A program made the translations under genes and the position numbers. Positions 23,800-32,470 of a stretch of 64,000 nucleotides of DNA are shown here, one piece after another. Source of the stretch: Planctomycetaceae bacterium. Its GTDB lineage: Bacteria; Planctomycetota; Planctomycetia; Pirellulales; Pirellulaceae. The DNA is taken from contig SXOA01000098.1 of NCBI GenBank assembly GCA_005778405.1, positions 1-64,000 on the forward strand, in the 5' to 3' direction. The notes under the pieces were generated by a model that did not search any database, was not told the origin of the DNA, and saw only the letters and a list, made by a program, of their open reading frames with translations. Numbering within the stretch: position 1 is the first letter of the stretch; every line of letters starts with the position of its first letter.

Positions 23800-24702
23800 C
23801 TAAAAGCTCAGCATCTTCTTATACCGCTCCATCCGCAAATCCAGCTCCCCTCGGTCGATCCCCTTGAGCCGGTCGAGGCTGAAGTCTTCCACGTTGAAGC
23901 TGGCGATAACGATGCCGTAGGCCATGGCTTCTTTCAGGGACTGTGGGTCGAAGTCGTTCTTGGCGGCCAGGTAGCCCATCATGCCGCCGGCGAAGCTGTC
24001 GCCGGCTCCGGTGGGGTCGACGAGGCGGGCGGTGGGGTAGGCGGGGAGGACGTACATCTCGTGCTCGGCGAAGAACATGGCCCCGTGTTCCCCCTTTTTG
24101 ATGACCACGAATTTCGGCCCCATCGCGCGGACTTTGTGGCCGGCAGCGACCAGGTTTTCTTCGCCGGTGAGTAGCTTGGCCTCGCTGTCGTTGAGAACCA
24201 GGCCGTCGAGCTTGCGGAAGAGCTGCATCAGCTCGTCGTGCTGCTCAGTGATCCAGAGGTCCATCGTGTCGGCGACGACGAGCTTGGGGCCAGTCATTTG
24301 CTCCAGCGTTTTGAGCTGCGTGACCGGCGAGGCGTTCGCCAGGAATAGGTAATCGCTGCGTCGGAAGTCCTCGGAGAGGGCCGGTTTGAAGTCGCCAAAG
24401 ACGTTGAGATGGACTTCCAGCGTGTCCCGGTCGTTCATGTTGGAATGGTATTTCCCCTTCCAGTAGAATGTCTTTCCTCCTTTCACCACGTGCAGACCGC
24501 TGGTATCGATCTTCCGGCCGTTCAGAAGTGCCGTGTGTTCGCCGGGCCAATCCTCGCCGACGACACCCACCAGCCGCACCGGGCCGAAGAAGCTGGCGGC
24601 ATACGAGAAATGCACGGCCGAACCGCCGAGGACACGCTCTCGCGTAGCGGCAGGGGTTTGAATGCTATCCAGGGCAACGGAACCGACGACCAGCAGGGAC
24701 AT
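23800..24702 (-). CDS. PfkB-family sugar kinase
   Basis: A 300-residue ribokinase-fold kinase. The N-terminus LLVVGSVALDSI leads to the glycine-rich substrate segment GGSAVHFSYAASFFGPVRLV and GVVGEDWPGE. The C-terminal signature DPTGAGDSFAGGMMGYLA supplies the catalytic Asp and the anion hole. ATP-dependent phosphorylation of a sugar or nucleoside is expected, but the substrate cannot be read; the family includes ribokinase, fructokinase and adenosine kinase. Length is typical. It is upstream of thpR on the same strand, but the long inverted repeat between them may separate the transcripts. Confidence 0.9.
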   Translation of the reverse strand: MSLLVVGSVALDSIQTPAATRERVLGGSAVHFSYAASFFGPVRLVGVVGEDWPGEHTALLNGRKIDTSGLHVVKGGKTFYWKGKYHSNMNDRDTLEVHLNVFGDFKPALSEDFRRSDYLFLANASPVTQLKTLEQMTGPKLVVADTMDLWITEQHDELMQLFRKLDGLVLNDSEAKLLTGEENLVAAGHKVRAMGPKFVVIKKGEHGAMFFAEHEMYVLPAYPTARLVDPTGAGDSFAGGMMGYLAAKNDFDPQSLKEAMAYGIVIASFNVEDFSLDRLKGIDRGELDLRMERYKKMLSF

Positions 24703-24908
24703 GCGGGAGCCTTTCTAGGACGGAGAGCCAAAGTTGCAGTATCCGCCAAGCTCCGCGTTATGCAAAGTGCCGATTGTTGACACTTGAATAAGTTAGTGCT
24801 TGCCAGTCAACATCCGGGCAAGATAACCTAGTCTAGTACGAACTCTCTTTTACCATCGTTCTGGACAGGCGGCTGGAAGCCTTACGCACGTTTTTTGGAA
24901 CCTCGCTC

Positions 24909-26000
24909 ATGCCCTTGCAAGTCACCTGCTCCAGTTGCAACGCCAAGCTCAAGGCTCCCGATACGGCCGCGGGAAAGAAGACCAAATGCCCCAAGTGCCA
25001 GGCGGTGATTTCGGTCCCCCTCGATGCTCCGCAGGCCCCCGCCGCGTCCACGGTGGTGAAAAGGGTCGAAAACTGGCACATGCAAACGACCGACGGCAGC
25101 CAGTTTGGCCCCGTCCCGCGAACCGAGCTCGATGAGTGGTTCAAGGAAGGCCGCATTTCGGCCGACTGCCAGCTATTGAAGGACGGAGCCGACCAGTGGC
25201 AGTGGGCGAGCGAAATCTATCCCAGCTTGGACAAATCCGCGCCCGCGGCGGTTCCCACCAAAGAAGCGGCGGGACTCGACTTTCTCGGCCCGGCAACTTC
25301 CGCAAGTAACGACCCCTTCGGCCTGGGAAATGCCGCGCTGGGAACGCCGCTGCCGTCGACGGCGCTGTCCACCTACCAGGCACCCGCTTTTCCGGCCAGT
25401 GCTCCCAGCTTTGGGGGCGCTCCGTCCTATGGCGGTTATGGGGGAGGAGGCTATGGCCCACCCGCCAATCCGTACTCAAGCCCCAGCACCATGTCGTACG
25501 GCAATCAGTACGGCGGGCAAGCTCGCAGCGGCCTGCACCCCATGGTCATCATCGCCTCGATCATTGAATTCCTTTACGGCGGGCTTTATGCCATAGCGAC
25601 GATTGCGTTTGGCGTCTTGATGATATTTCTGTTGGTGGGGGGCGCGGCTGTGGCGGCGAATGCTCCGGGCGACAATCCGGAAATGCAAAATGCTGGCCCG
25701 GCACTGGCCGCAATTACGGGAATGGGATTGTTGTGCCTGCTCCCTTTCACCCTGCTGTTCATGGGGCTTTCGGTACTGCTGATCAGCACGGGAGTGGGAC
25801 TGCTACGAAAGCGGTTCTGGGCCAAGATTGTGTCGATCGTCGTGAGTGTACTTTTCCTGCTGATCCAGTGTTTCTCGCTCTTCATGTCCGTGCTCAGCCT
25901 TGACCCCTGCAGCCTGATCATGGGACTCATCGGCTTTGCGTTGTACGCCGTTGTGCTGACCGCCATGTGCATCCCCAACTGCACAAGCGATTTTTCGTAG
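24909..26000 (+). CDS. zinc-ribbon / GYF-domain membrane protein
   Basis: A 363-residue protein. Residues 5-38 are an MJ0042-type zinc ribbon (CSSCNAKLKAPDTAAGKKTK, CPKCQAVISVP). Residues about 57-108 form a GYF_2-like domain (WHMQTTDGSQFGPVPRTELD, EWFKEGRISADCQLLKDG), a fold that binds proline-rich peptides. A long Gly/Ser/Pro/Ala/Tyr linker follows, then about four transmembrane helices in the last 165 residues. This layout is common among uncharacterised planctomycete membrane proteins and suggests a membrane-bound adaptor. No operon partner; the next gene is convergent. Confidence 0.85.
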   Translation: MPLQVTCSSCNAKLKAPDTAAGKKTKCPKCQAVISVPLDAPQAPAASTVVKRVENWHMQTTDGSQFGPVPRTELDEWFKEGRISADCQLLKDGADQWQWASEIYPSLDKSAPAAVPTKEAAGLDFLGPATSASNDPFGLGNAALGTPLPSTALSTYQAPAFPASAPSFGGAPSYGGYGGGGYGPPANPYSSPSTMSYGNQYGGQARSGLHPMVIIASIIEFLYGGLYAIATIAFGVLMIFLLVGGAAVAANAPGDNPEMQNAGPALAAITGMGLLCLLPFTLLFMGLSVLLISTGVGLLRKRFWAKIVSIVVSVLFLLIQCFSLFMSVLSLDPCSLIMGLIGFALYAVVLTAMCIPNCTSDFS

Positions 26001-26012
26001 CAGTCCGCTACG

Positions 26013-27995
26013 TCACCACGTCACGTTCAGCCCGCCGTACATTCCAAAGCCGGGTGTCCCGAAGCCGCGGGCCTCTTCGTAATAGGTGTTCGTGATGTTG
26101 TCGAGCCGGCCGAAGAATTGCACCCGCTCCGTGGCCTGATAGGTGCCGCTCAGATTCAAAAGCGTGTACTGGCCGAGAGTCCTGTTGCCGGTGTCCAGCC
26201 GCGTGCCGACATAAAGGGTGGAGAGCGTGACCGACGAGCGGCAGTCCCGCGACAAGCGGGTGAAGGCGAGCAGCATCTTGTTCCGCGGGCGGCGGACGAG
26301 CTGCGCGCCGGTGTCCAGGTTGAGCGTGTCGTCAAAGGTGTAGCTGGCGTTCATCGAAAGCTGCTGCGTGATGAGCGAATTGATCGTCAGCTCCACGCCG
26401 CTGGAGCGGGCCCTGCCCACGTTGGCCAGCGAGAACGTACTGAAGTCGAAGATGATGAGGTCGCGGAAGTCGTTGCGGAAGTAGGTCGCGTCCACGTACA
26501 GGGCCTCTCCCCAAACCCGCTGGCGAGCACCGAAGTCCCACCCCTTGCTGTGCTCCGGCCGCAGATTGGGGTTGCCGAAGGCAAACAGATTCTCCGCCAA
26601 AGCCGGCTGGCGAAAGCCGGTGCCGAGCGAGCCATGAAACGACAGCCCCAGCGATTCAATTCCGTAAAGACTGGTAAAGCGATAAGTCTGGGCGCTGCCG
26701 GACTGGCTGGCGTCGTCCCACCGCAGGCCGGCGGTATTGAACCAGCTCGGGCCAATCTGAAAGGCATCCTGCAGCCAGATCCCTTTGATGTTCTGCGTAG
26801 CCTCTGGATTGAGCGAGGAAACGGCATCCTCGGCCAGATAGTTGGCTCCGCCGGAAAGCGTGTTGGTTTCGGTCAAGAGCGCGCTGATTTGATAGTCGAG
26901 TTCCCGCGTCTGACCGTGAAAGGACTCGGGCGAGAAATCCGGATCCGTGTCCCGGCGGTCCACGTCGTTGAGATTGAACCCCACCTTCTGCTGGACGAGA
27001 CCATCCACCATCCAGTTCGTAAGCTGCACACGGTTGGCGAAGTTCTTGGACAGATTCTTGCGAATCAGATTATCAATGGGGAGGCCCGTGAAGAAGTCGA
27101 AATCGTCGACTTCAGCGGCCGCATCGACATAGCGGAAGACATAATCGACGTTCCAGGCGTCGCCGAGGTTGTAGCCAATCCGCCCCGAGACCGTCCCGTT
27201 ATTGAACGCATCGTGTTCGGTGTTGCCATTCCGGGCGCTTGCCGAGGAGATACCCCCCGTGCTGAGAAAGGAACCCAGGACGGAGTAATACGCCCGCTCA
27301 TTGCCGCCGCTGGCGCTCAGGCTCGTCTGGGCGGTGTTAAAGCTCCCTCCCATGCCGGTGGCGCGAATCGCCAGCGGGCCCTCCCCCCGCTTGGTGATGA
27401 TGCTGATCACGCCGCCGATGGCGTCGCTCCCATAGACCATGCTTTGCGGGCCGCGGAGAACCTCGATCCGTTCGATGTTGTCGACGGTCAGGTTCGAGAA
27501 GTCGAACAGGCGAGAAGCATTGCTCGGGTCGTTCAGCGAAATGCCGTCCAGCAAAACCTTGGTGTGCGCCGAGTTGCCGCCGCGAAGGAAGACGGAGGTG
27601 AGCCCGCCGGGCCCACCTTGGCGGACGACATCCACGCCGAGCTGCGCGCGGAGAACTTCGGCCACGGTGCTTTGGCCTCCCTGCTGAATCTGCTCCTGGG
27701 TGATGACTGTCACCGAGCTGCCGCTCTGGCTGGCGGGGGTGGCGTTGCGGTTGGGCGAGAGGACGGAGTCCCCTTCCAACGGCTCGGCGGGGAAGTTGCC
27801 GATGCGACCTGGCACGATGGTCGGCGGCAGTTCAGGAATGGGCTCTTCCGCGGGCTGGTCGGTGACGCGGGTGGTGGAGGTTTCGACGACCGGTTCGACA
27901 GGCAGCTCCTGAGCCGAAAGACAGGGCGCAAATCCACAAGCGCACAGGAAGATGCCCGGCAAAAAACAGCCCGCGCGCGAAAAGAGACCATCCAT
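26013..27995 (-). CDS. btuB: TonB-dependent outer-membrane receptor, BtuB-like (cobalamin)
   Basis: A 660-residue protein with signal peptide (hydrophobic residues 10-27). The plug domain spans about residues 85-200: SVTVITQEQIQQGGQSTVAE, VLRAQLGVDVV, FLRGGNSAHTKVLLDGISLN, IERIEVLRGPQSMVYGSDAI, GGVISIITKRG. The remaining 460 residues are a 22-strand-type barrel ending in an aromatic residue (NVTW). Receptors of this length with this plug import vitamin B12 or related corrinoids using TonB energy. The cobalamin riboswitch ahead of it makes the substrate call strong. No TonB or periplasmic binding protein is adjacent. The ATG has AAAAGGAG eight bases upstream. Confidence 0.93.
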   Translation of the reverse strand: MDGLFSRAGCFLPGIFLCACGFAPCLSAQELPVEPVVETSTTRVTDQPAEEPIPELPPTIVPGRIGNFPAEPLEGDSVLSPNRNATPASQSGSSVTVITQEQIQQGGQSTVAEVLRAQLGVDVVRQGGPGGLTSVFLRGGNSAHTKVLLDGISLNDPSNASRLFDFSNLTVDNIERIEVLRGPQSMVYGSDAIGGVISIITKRGEGPLAIRATGMGGSFNTAQTSLSASGGNERAYYSVLGSFLSTGGISSASARNGNTEHDAFNNGTVSGRIGYNLGDAWNVDYVFRYVDAAAEVDDFDFFTGLPIDNLIRKNLSKNFANRVQLTNWMVDGLVQQKVGFNLNDVDRRDTDPDFSPESFHGQTRELDYQISALLTETNTLSGGANYLAEDAVSSLNPEATQNIKGIWLQDAFQIGPSWFNTAGLRWDDASQSGSAQTYRFTSLYGIESLGLSFHGSLGTGFRQPALAENLFAFGNPNLRPEHSKGWDFGARQRVWGEALYVDATYFRNDFRDLIIFDFSTFSLANVGRARSSGVELTINSLITQQLSMNASYTFDDTLNLDTGAQLVRRPRNKMLLAFTRLSRDCRSSVTLSTLYVGTRLDTGNRTLGQYTLLNLSGTYQATERVQFFGRLDNITNTYYEEARGFGTPGFGMYGGLNVTW

Positions 27996-28034
27996 GGAAA
28001 CTCCTTTTCCCTCCCACGGGGAAAGTTTGTGGTG

Positions 28035-28185
28035 GTGGAGCTTCCGGACCAGATATCCTGGCTTGGGGTCGTCCTACTTGCCTGCCTTCCCGGCTCGTGC
28101 CAGTGGCATCGGTGGCTTTCGTCACCCTTACAGTCGCGGGGCGGCGGGAGCTTTGCACTCCACTTCCCTGAAATCCGAAAGGCGT
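28035..28185 (-). ncRNA. cobalamin riboswitch upstream of btuB
   Basis: On the minus strand the leader shows the cobalamin aptamer core in order: GGGAAGT...GTGCAAAGCTCCC, then CCGCGACTGTAAGGGTGAC, then GCCACTGGCACGAGCCGGGA, AGGACGACCCC and the B12-box equivalent GCCAGGATATCTGGTCC (28046-28063 on the plus strand). About 40 bases separate the aptamer from the btuB start, enough to mask the AAAAGGAG site. The expected effect is repression when adenosylcobalamin is abundant. The ends are approximate. Confidence 0.9.
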
Positions 28186-28281
28186 ATCTCCGCCGCTAGC
28201 AGCCGCATGGAAACGGCGGCAGCCGGGCGGCCTATCCGTTTACATCGGCTGGGCGGGTTGTGCGGATGATAGGGAGTTCAC

Positions 28282-28312
28282 AAAAAAAGGCCCAGCGCGG
28301 GTGCGCTGGGCC
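28282..28312 (-). terminator. rho-independent terminator of the DUF1559 gene
   Basis: Perfect ten-pair stem GGCCCAGCGC (28289-28298) with GCGCTGGGCC (28303-28312), a four-base loop, and seven Ts on the minus strand (28282-28288). It lies 30 bases after the stop at 28342 and also separates this transcript from the btuB leader. Confidence 0.93.
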
Positions 28313-28341
28313 AGGGAGATACTGCGATGGGGCGTGGGCGA

Positions 28342-29352
28342 TTAGTAATCGCCGGCCTGGATGGGGGTGTTCTGCCAGAGTGGGAACGGCCTGCGTTGAT
28401 CCAGGGGAAGGGCATTGCCATTTAAGATCGGCGTGGCGGCATCCGGATCTTGCGTCCTGCGGCCGTTGCTGGTCATCAACCGGCAATAGACGTCATAACG
28501 AATCGAATCGTTGATGAACCGGGTCGAGCCGTCCGCCATGCAGACGACGAAACCATTGGGATGAAAGCTGCCAGGGCGAGCATGATCCGCATCCAAGGGG
28601 GGAACTGTAAGGGCGGGAATATCCTGGTTAAGGCCGATGAGGGGAGTCGTCGTCGGCAGCCAGATAACGCCGAAATTGAATTCGTGCCGGCTGTTGGCGG
28701 GAACGGTGGAAATGTCGACTCGCCACTTCGTCACATTGACATTTTCGCAGTACATCAAGGTGTTCGAAGTGCCGTCCCCATTGGAAACATCGGCGAGCGA
28801 AGATTGCTCGACTCGTCTGCCTGGAGTAAAGGTCACCCGATCCGGGAACAGGCCATTCTCGACGTAATCGAGCGGAAAGTTGGTCGCCAGGCTGCCGGCA
28901 TTATCCGGCTCGAAATTCATGCGACCGGAAACGCAGGCGTACGACATACCATCGACCGAACCGCTGTCGGTGAAATCATCGGTCCCGCACACCAGCCAGG
29001 GCAGACTGAGCGTCAGCGAAGGATCGGTGTTGAAATTGCCGCCGTTTGCTTCGACTTGATCAATGAGCCGCGCGGAGTTGTTATCCGTTACCGGAAGAAG
29101 CGCATTCACCCAGCTATAGATACGGGTATTTGTGGAGTTGAAATAGCGCGAAGCGGGAAGATTGTGCTTGGACGTTTCATAATCCATCGTGGCCTGCCCG
29201 ATTTGCTTCAGATTGGCGCCACAGGCCATCCGGCGAGCCATCTCTCGCGCCGCGCCAATGGCGGGCAGCAGGAGCGCCATCAGCACTCCAATAATGGAAA
29301 TCACCACCAGCAACTCAACCAACGTAAAGGCTCTGTTCTTGCGGAGCGACAT
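28342..29352 (-). CDS. DUF1559 pseudopilin-like protein
   Basis: A 336-residue protein with a type IV prepilin-like N-terminus ([20 protein letters not shown], then ALLLPAI), methylated and cleaved in the related pseudopilins. The mature part follows the planctomycete DUF1559 pattern: [14 protein letters not shown], a central beta domain and a C-terminal [13 protein letters not shown] (the H-X9-DG-type ending). GGAGGCGCTT precedes the ATG. These proteins occur in large paralogous families in planctomycetes and are thought to be surface or periplasmic filament components; individual roles are unknown. It is monocistronic, closed by a strong terminator. Confidence 0.93.
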   Translation of the reverse strand: MSLRKNRAFTLVELLVVISIIGVLMALLLPAIGAAREMARRMACGANLKQIGQATMDYETSKHNLPASRYFNSTNTRIYSWVNALLPVTDNNSARLIDQVEANGGNFNTDPSLTLSLPWLVCGTDDFTDSGSVDGMSYACVSGRMNFEPDNAGSLATNFPLDYVENGLFPDRVTFTPGRRVEQSSLADVSNGDGTSNTLMYCENVNVTKWRVDISTVPANSRHEFNFGVIWLPTTTPLIGLNQDIPALTVPPLDADHARPGSFHPNGFVVCMADGSTRFINDSIRYDVYCRLMTSNGRRTQDPDAATPILNGNALPLDQRRPFPLWQNTPIQAGDY

Positions 29353-29493
29353 AAGCGCCTCCTATTTCCCCAAAGAAGTTGTTCCGTTTGGCCGACGAAC
29401 GCCGGCACTCCGATGACACAGCCCTTAGTTTGCCACTTCGCCGCACGGTTGTCGAGAGATTTATCCGGATTTTTCTGGCGAGGCCCGTCCTGT

Positions 29494-29516
29494 CCCCTCT
29501 CCCTTTGGGAGAGGGG
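29494..29516. repeat. REP-like hairpin of the CCCTCTCCC family, copy 3
   Basis: Perfect ten-pair stem CCCCTCTCCC with GGGAGAGGGG and a TTT loop, 26 bases ahead of the ATG at 29543. Related copies at 241-277 and 9089-9129 also sit directly ahead of genes. Confidence 0.75.
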
Positions 29517-29542
29517 GTAATTTGCGGCCTAGACTTACCCGT

Positions 29543-29989
29543 ATGCTGCGCGCTTCGGGTCCACCTCTGAACCGGCTGTTTTGGCGGCGAGTCTTCGTCG
29601 CCCCGGTCTGCCTCTGCGCTGTGGCGGCCTTGCATCTTTATCGCGTAAGTGCCTGCCAGCAAACGCCTTGGAAGGGGGGGGGCTTTGGAATGTTCTCCAC
29701 CGTCCAGAGCGAGGACAGCCGCTTTCTTTGGTGCTGGAAGGCCGAAGCAGGGTGCCTGAGCGACAGCGAAATGCACGCGGGAAAGCCAATCGCAATTCCC
29801 CGATTCCTATCCCGCGAAGAGCTGCGACTGCGGGTGGCCCCGACTCCTCAGCGCCTGGACCGGCTGGCGAGGTTGCTGGCGGAGCACGAGCATGCCCCGG
29901 TCTTGGTGGAAGTTTGGCAGTACCGATTTGACTCGCAATCCGGAAAGTTGCTAGCCGTAAAACGCGAGCAGGCGAAAGGATCGCCATGA
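29543..29989 (+). CDS. membrane-anchored partner of an HTTM-like protein
   Basis: A 148-residue protein. ATG 29543 is used; the frame is open upstream only to a TTG at 29522. A single hydrophobic helix (VFVAPVCLCAVAALHLY) near residues 17-33 anchors it and the rest is extracytoplasmic. The text WKGGGFGMFSTVQSEDSRFL is of the kind found in small proteins encoded next to HTTM/vitamin-K-carboxylase-like membrane proteins. Its TGA overlaps the next ATG (ATGA at 29986-29989), indicating translational coupling and a likely complex. Function unknown. Confidence 0.75.
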   Translation: MLRASGPPLNRLFWRRVFVAPVCLCAVAALHLYRVSACQQTPWKGGGFGMFSTVQSEDSRFLWCWKAEAGCLSDSEMHAGKPIAIPRFLSREELRLRVAPTPQRLDRLARLLAEHEHAPVLVEVWQYRFDSQSGKLLAVKREQAKGSP

Positions 29990-30915
29990 ACACGCTCCTC
30001 CTTTCACCGCTGCGCCGACTGCGCGAGTTGCAACTCGACCTGCCATCACTCGCGCCGCTCCGTGTGCTGCCGCTCCTGACCATGTTGCACCTGCTGGTCA
30101 GTTCGGCGGATAATGGTTTGCTCTTCGCGCCGCTCGCCGCCTGGTTTGCGCTTGGAGTCGCGATGCCGCGCCTTCTGCGGTCATCGCCCTTCTGGTATGT
30201 CACGGCGACCATCCTGGGGACCGGGGTTTTTCTCACCTGGGAGTCCGCGGACAACCATCGCTACTTGTTCGTCTACTGGTCGCTGGCCCTGTGCTGCGCC
30301 TTTTCGCTTCCCAAAACGGAGCAGCCGCTGGCCCTCGCCATTTCCAGCCGTTGGCTTCTTGGTCTGTGCATGCTGCTGGCGGCGGTTTGGAAAATCGCGA
30401 GCCCCGACTATCTCAGCGGCTCGTTCTTTCACTTCGAACTGCTGGCGGATGAACGGTTTGCCCACGTCGCGTCTTGGACGAGCGGACTCTCGCTGGAGCA
30501 ACTGGCCGAGAATCGTACTCTCAGGGAATCGCTGGTGGCGGGTCAGTTGCTGGGAACCGAACTGAGTCAGGTGCAGTTGCACACCTCCTCCGGTGTGACG
30601 ACCGTCGCACAAGTACTCACCTGGTGGACGCTCGGCATCGAAGGCTTGCTGGCGGGGCTCTTTCTGGCCGCGGCAGTTCTGCCCCGCTCTCCGCGATTGG
30701 TTCTGGTCGCCAGCCTCGCCCTCCTCTGCTTTGCCGCGACCACCTATGCCGTCGCCCCCGTCCGCGGCTTTGGGGGCATCTTGATGCTGCTGGGCCTGGC
30801 CCAATGTGAGCCGGAACAGAAGCGACTCCGCTACGCGTTCCTGGCCGCCTTCACCCTGATTCAGCTTTGCCCGCTGCCGCTGATGGATTTGATCGCGGCG
30901 CTGGGGCTGATGTAG
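29986..30915 (+). CDS. multi-pass membrane protein, HTTM-like
   Basis: A 309-residue integral membrane protein with about seven hydrophobic helices (for example LPLLTMLHLLVSSA, FWYVTATILGTGVFLTW, WLLGLCMLLAAVWKIASPDY and ALLCFAATTYAVAPV). The segment AVWKIASPDYLSGSFFHFEL resembles the region of HTTM (horizontally transferred transmembrane) proteins before the large loop. The loop of about residues 145-200 lies outside the helices. Translation is coupled to the upstream anchor protein. Biochemical activity is not known; the relation to gamma-carboxylases is a family-level inference. Confidence 0.75.
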   Translation: MNTLLLSPLRRLRELQLDLPSLAPLRVLPLLTMLHLLVSSADNGLLFAPLAAWFALGVAMPRLLRSSPFWYVTATILGTGVFLTWESADNHRYLFVYWSLALCCAFSLPKTEQPLALAISSRWLLGLCMLLAAVWKIASPDYLSGSFFHFELLADERFAHVASWTSGLSLEQLAENRTLRESLVAGQLLGTELSQVQLHTSSGVTTVAQVLTWWTLGIEGLLAGLFLAAAVLPRSPRLVLVASLALLCFAATTYAVAPVRGFGGILMLLGLAQCEPEQKRLRYAFLAAFTLIQLCPLPLMDLIAALGLM

Positions 30916-30978
30916 TCGGACTCTTTCTTGGAATCAGTGGTTGCCCCTTCGCTCGAAGCACTGACTCTTTATTCTCTC

Positions 30979-32463
30979 TCACCCAATCAGCTCGTCCACC
31001 ACCTTCCCATGCACGTCCGTCAAGCGGAAGTCGCGGCCGGCGTAGCGGTAGGTGAGGCGGGTGTGGTCGAACCCCATGAGGCGGAGCATGGTGGCGTGCA
31101 GATCGTGGACGTGGACCGGCTTCTCGACCGCCTTGAAGCCGAATTCGTCGGTGGCCCCGTAGGTTTGCCCCCCTTTCACGCCGCCGCCGGCCAGCCAGCA
31201 GGTGAAGCCCCAGTGGTTGTGGTCGCGGCCGTTGATTTTGCCCGCGTTGGCCCCGGCTTGCGGCAGTTCGACGGTGGGAGTCCGGCCGAATTCGCCCCCC
31301 CAGAGGATGAGCGTTTCCTCGAAGAGGCCGAGCCGCTTGAGGTCGGTGATGAGGGCCCCGATGGCCTGGTCGCACTGGCCCGCCAGTTTGCGGTGTTCGA
31401 CGGCGATGTCGTCGTGGTTGTCCCACGGCTGGCCCTGGCCGTGCCAGACTTGCACGAAGCGGACGCCCCGCTCAATGAGCCGGCGGGCGATGAGGATTTG
31501 CCGGGCCTGAGTGCCGTTGCCGTAGGCTTCGAGCACATGCTTGGGCTCGCGATTGACGTCGAAGGCTTCGGCGGCCTCCTGTTGCATGCGGTAGGCGAGC
31601 TCAAAAGAATGGATGCGGGCGTCCAGCGCCGGGTCGCCGCCACGGGCTTCGGCGTGCTTTTTGTTGAGCGCGGAGAGCACGTCGAGCTGCCGCCGCTGGG
31701 CCGATTGCGTGAGATAGTTATTGCGGATGTTTTCGACGAGCTTTTCGACCGTGCGATGCTCCGTGTTGACATAGGTTCCTTGGAATACTCCCGGCAGGAA
31801 CGCCCCCTGCCAGTTCTGCGTCTCCTGAATCGGATAGCCGCCCGGGACCATCGCCACAAAGCCGGGAAGGTTGAGGTTCTCGGTTCCCAGGCCGTAGGTG
31901 AGCCACGACCCCATGCTCGGCCGTACCAGACGGGAGTCGCCGCAGTTCATCAGGAGCAGCGACGGCTCGTGGTTGGGAACGTCGGCGTGCATCGAGCGGA
32001 TGACGGCGATGTCGTCGATGTGCTTGGCGGTGTGCTGGAACAGCTCGCTGACTTCGATGCCGCTCTGGCCGTACTTCTGAAATTTGAAAGGGGAGGGAAA
32101 TGCGGCCCCGGTCTTTCGCTCCGTTGCTAGATTCTGCGTCGGCAGCGGTTTGCCGGCGTATTTCTCCAGCGACGGCTTGGGGTCGAACGTATCGACGTGG
32201 CTCGGCCCGCCGTTCATGAACAGGTGGATCACCCGCTTCGCCTTGACCGGAAAATGCGGTTTGCGCTCCGCCAGCGGATTCTGGTAGCCGGCCGTTTCGT
32301 CGCCGGATTTGCCGGCCGTTGCTGACGCGGCATCCGCGCCGAGCAAGCCACCTTGCTGCAACACGCCGGCCAGGCCAAGCATGCCGAGCCCCATGCCAGA
32401 GCGGCGGAGGAGCTCGCGGCGGGTGAGGGTGCAATCGATTGTGCTGAGGTCTCTGCTACTCAT
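30979..32463 (-). CDS. DUF1501 protein, Tat-exported (copy 1)
   Basis: A 494-residue protein; ATG 32463 leaves a seven-base gap after the upstream stop. A Tat-type signal (TRREL-LRRSGMGLGMLGLAG) is followed by the DUF1501 core: KAKRVIHLFMNGGPSHVDTF, DPKPSLEKYAGKPLP, VIRSMHADVPNHEPSLLLMN, RLIERGVRFVQVWHGQGQPW and ETLILWGGEFGRTPTVELPQ. The fold is alkaline-phosphatase/sulfatase-like. DUF1501 proteins are nearly always encoded after a PSCyt1-DUF1549-DUF1553 gene, as here, and are presumed to act with it in the periplasm. Enzymatic activity is unproven. Confidence 0.93.
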   Translation of the reverse strand: MSSRDLSTIDCTLTRRELLRRSGMGLGMLGLAGVLQQGGLLGADAASATAGKSGDETAGYQNPLAERKPHFPVKAKRVIHLFMNGGPSHVDTFDPKPSLEKYAGKPLPTQNLATERKTGAAFPSPFKFQKYGQSGIEVSELFQHTAKHIDDIAVIRSMHADVPNHEPSLLLMNCGDSRLVRPSMGSWLTYGLGTENLNLPGFVAMVPGGYPIQETQNWQGAFLPGVFQGTYVNTEHRTVEKLVENIRNNYLTQSAQRRQLDVLSALNKKHAEARGGDPALDARIHSFELAYRMQQEAAEAFDVNREPKHVLEAYGNGTQARQILIARRLIERGVRFVQVWHGQGQPWDNHDDIAVEHRKLAGQCDQAIGALITDLKRLGLFEETLILWGGEFGRTPTVELPQAGANAGKINGRDHNHWGFTCWLAGGGVKGGQTYGATDEFGFKAVEKPVHVHDLHATMLRLMGFDHTRLTYRYAGRDFRLTDVHGKVVDELIG

Positions 32464-32470
32464 TGTTTCG

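Noticed and set aside
26118-28199. 693-residue open frame opposite btuB
   Set aside because: It runs through the riboswitch and has no recognisable domain; the minus strand has a complete TonB-dependent receptor.
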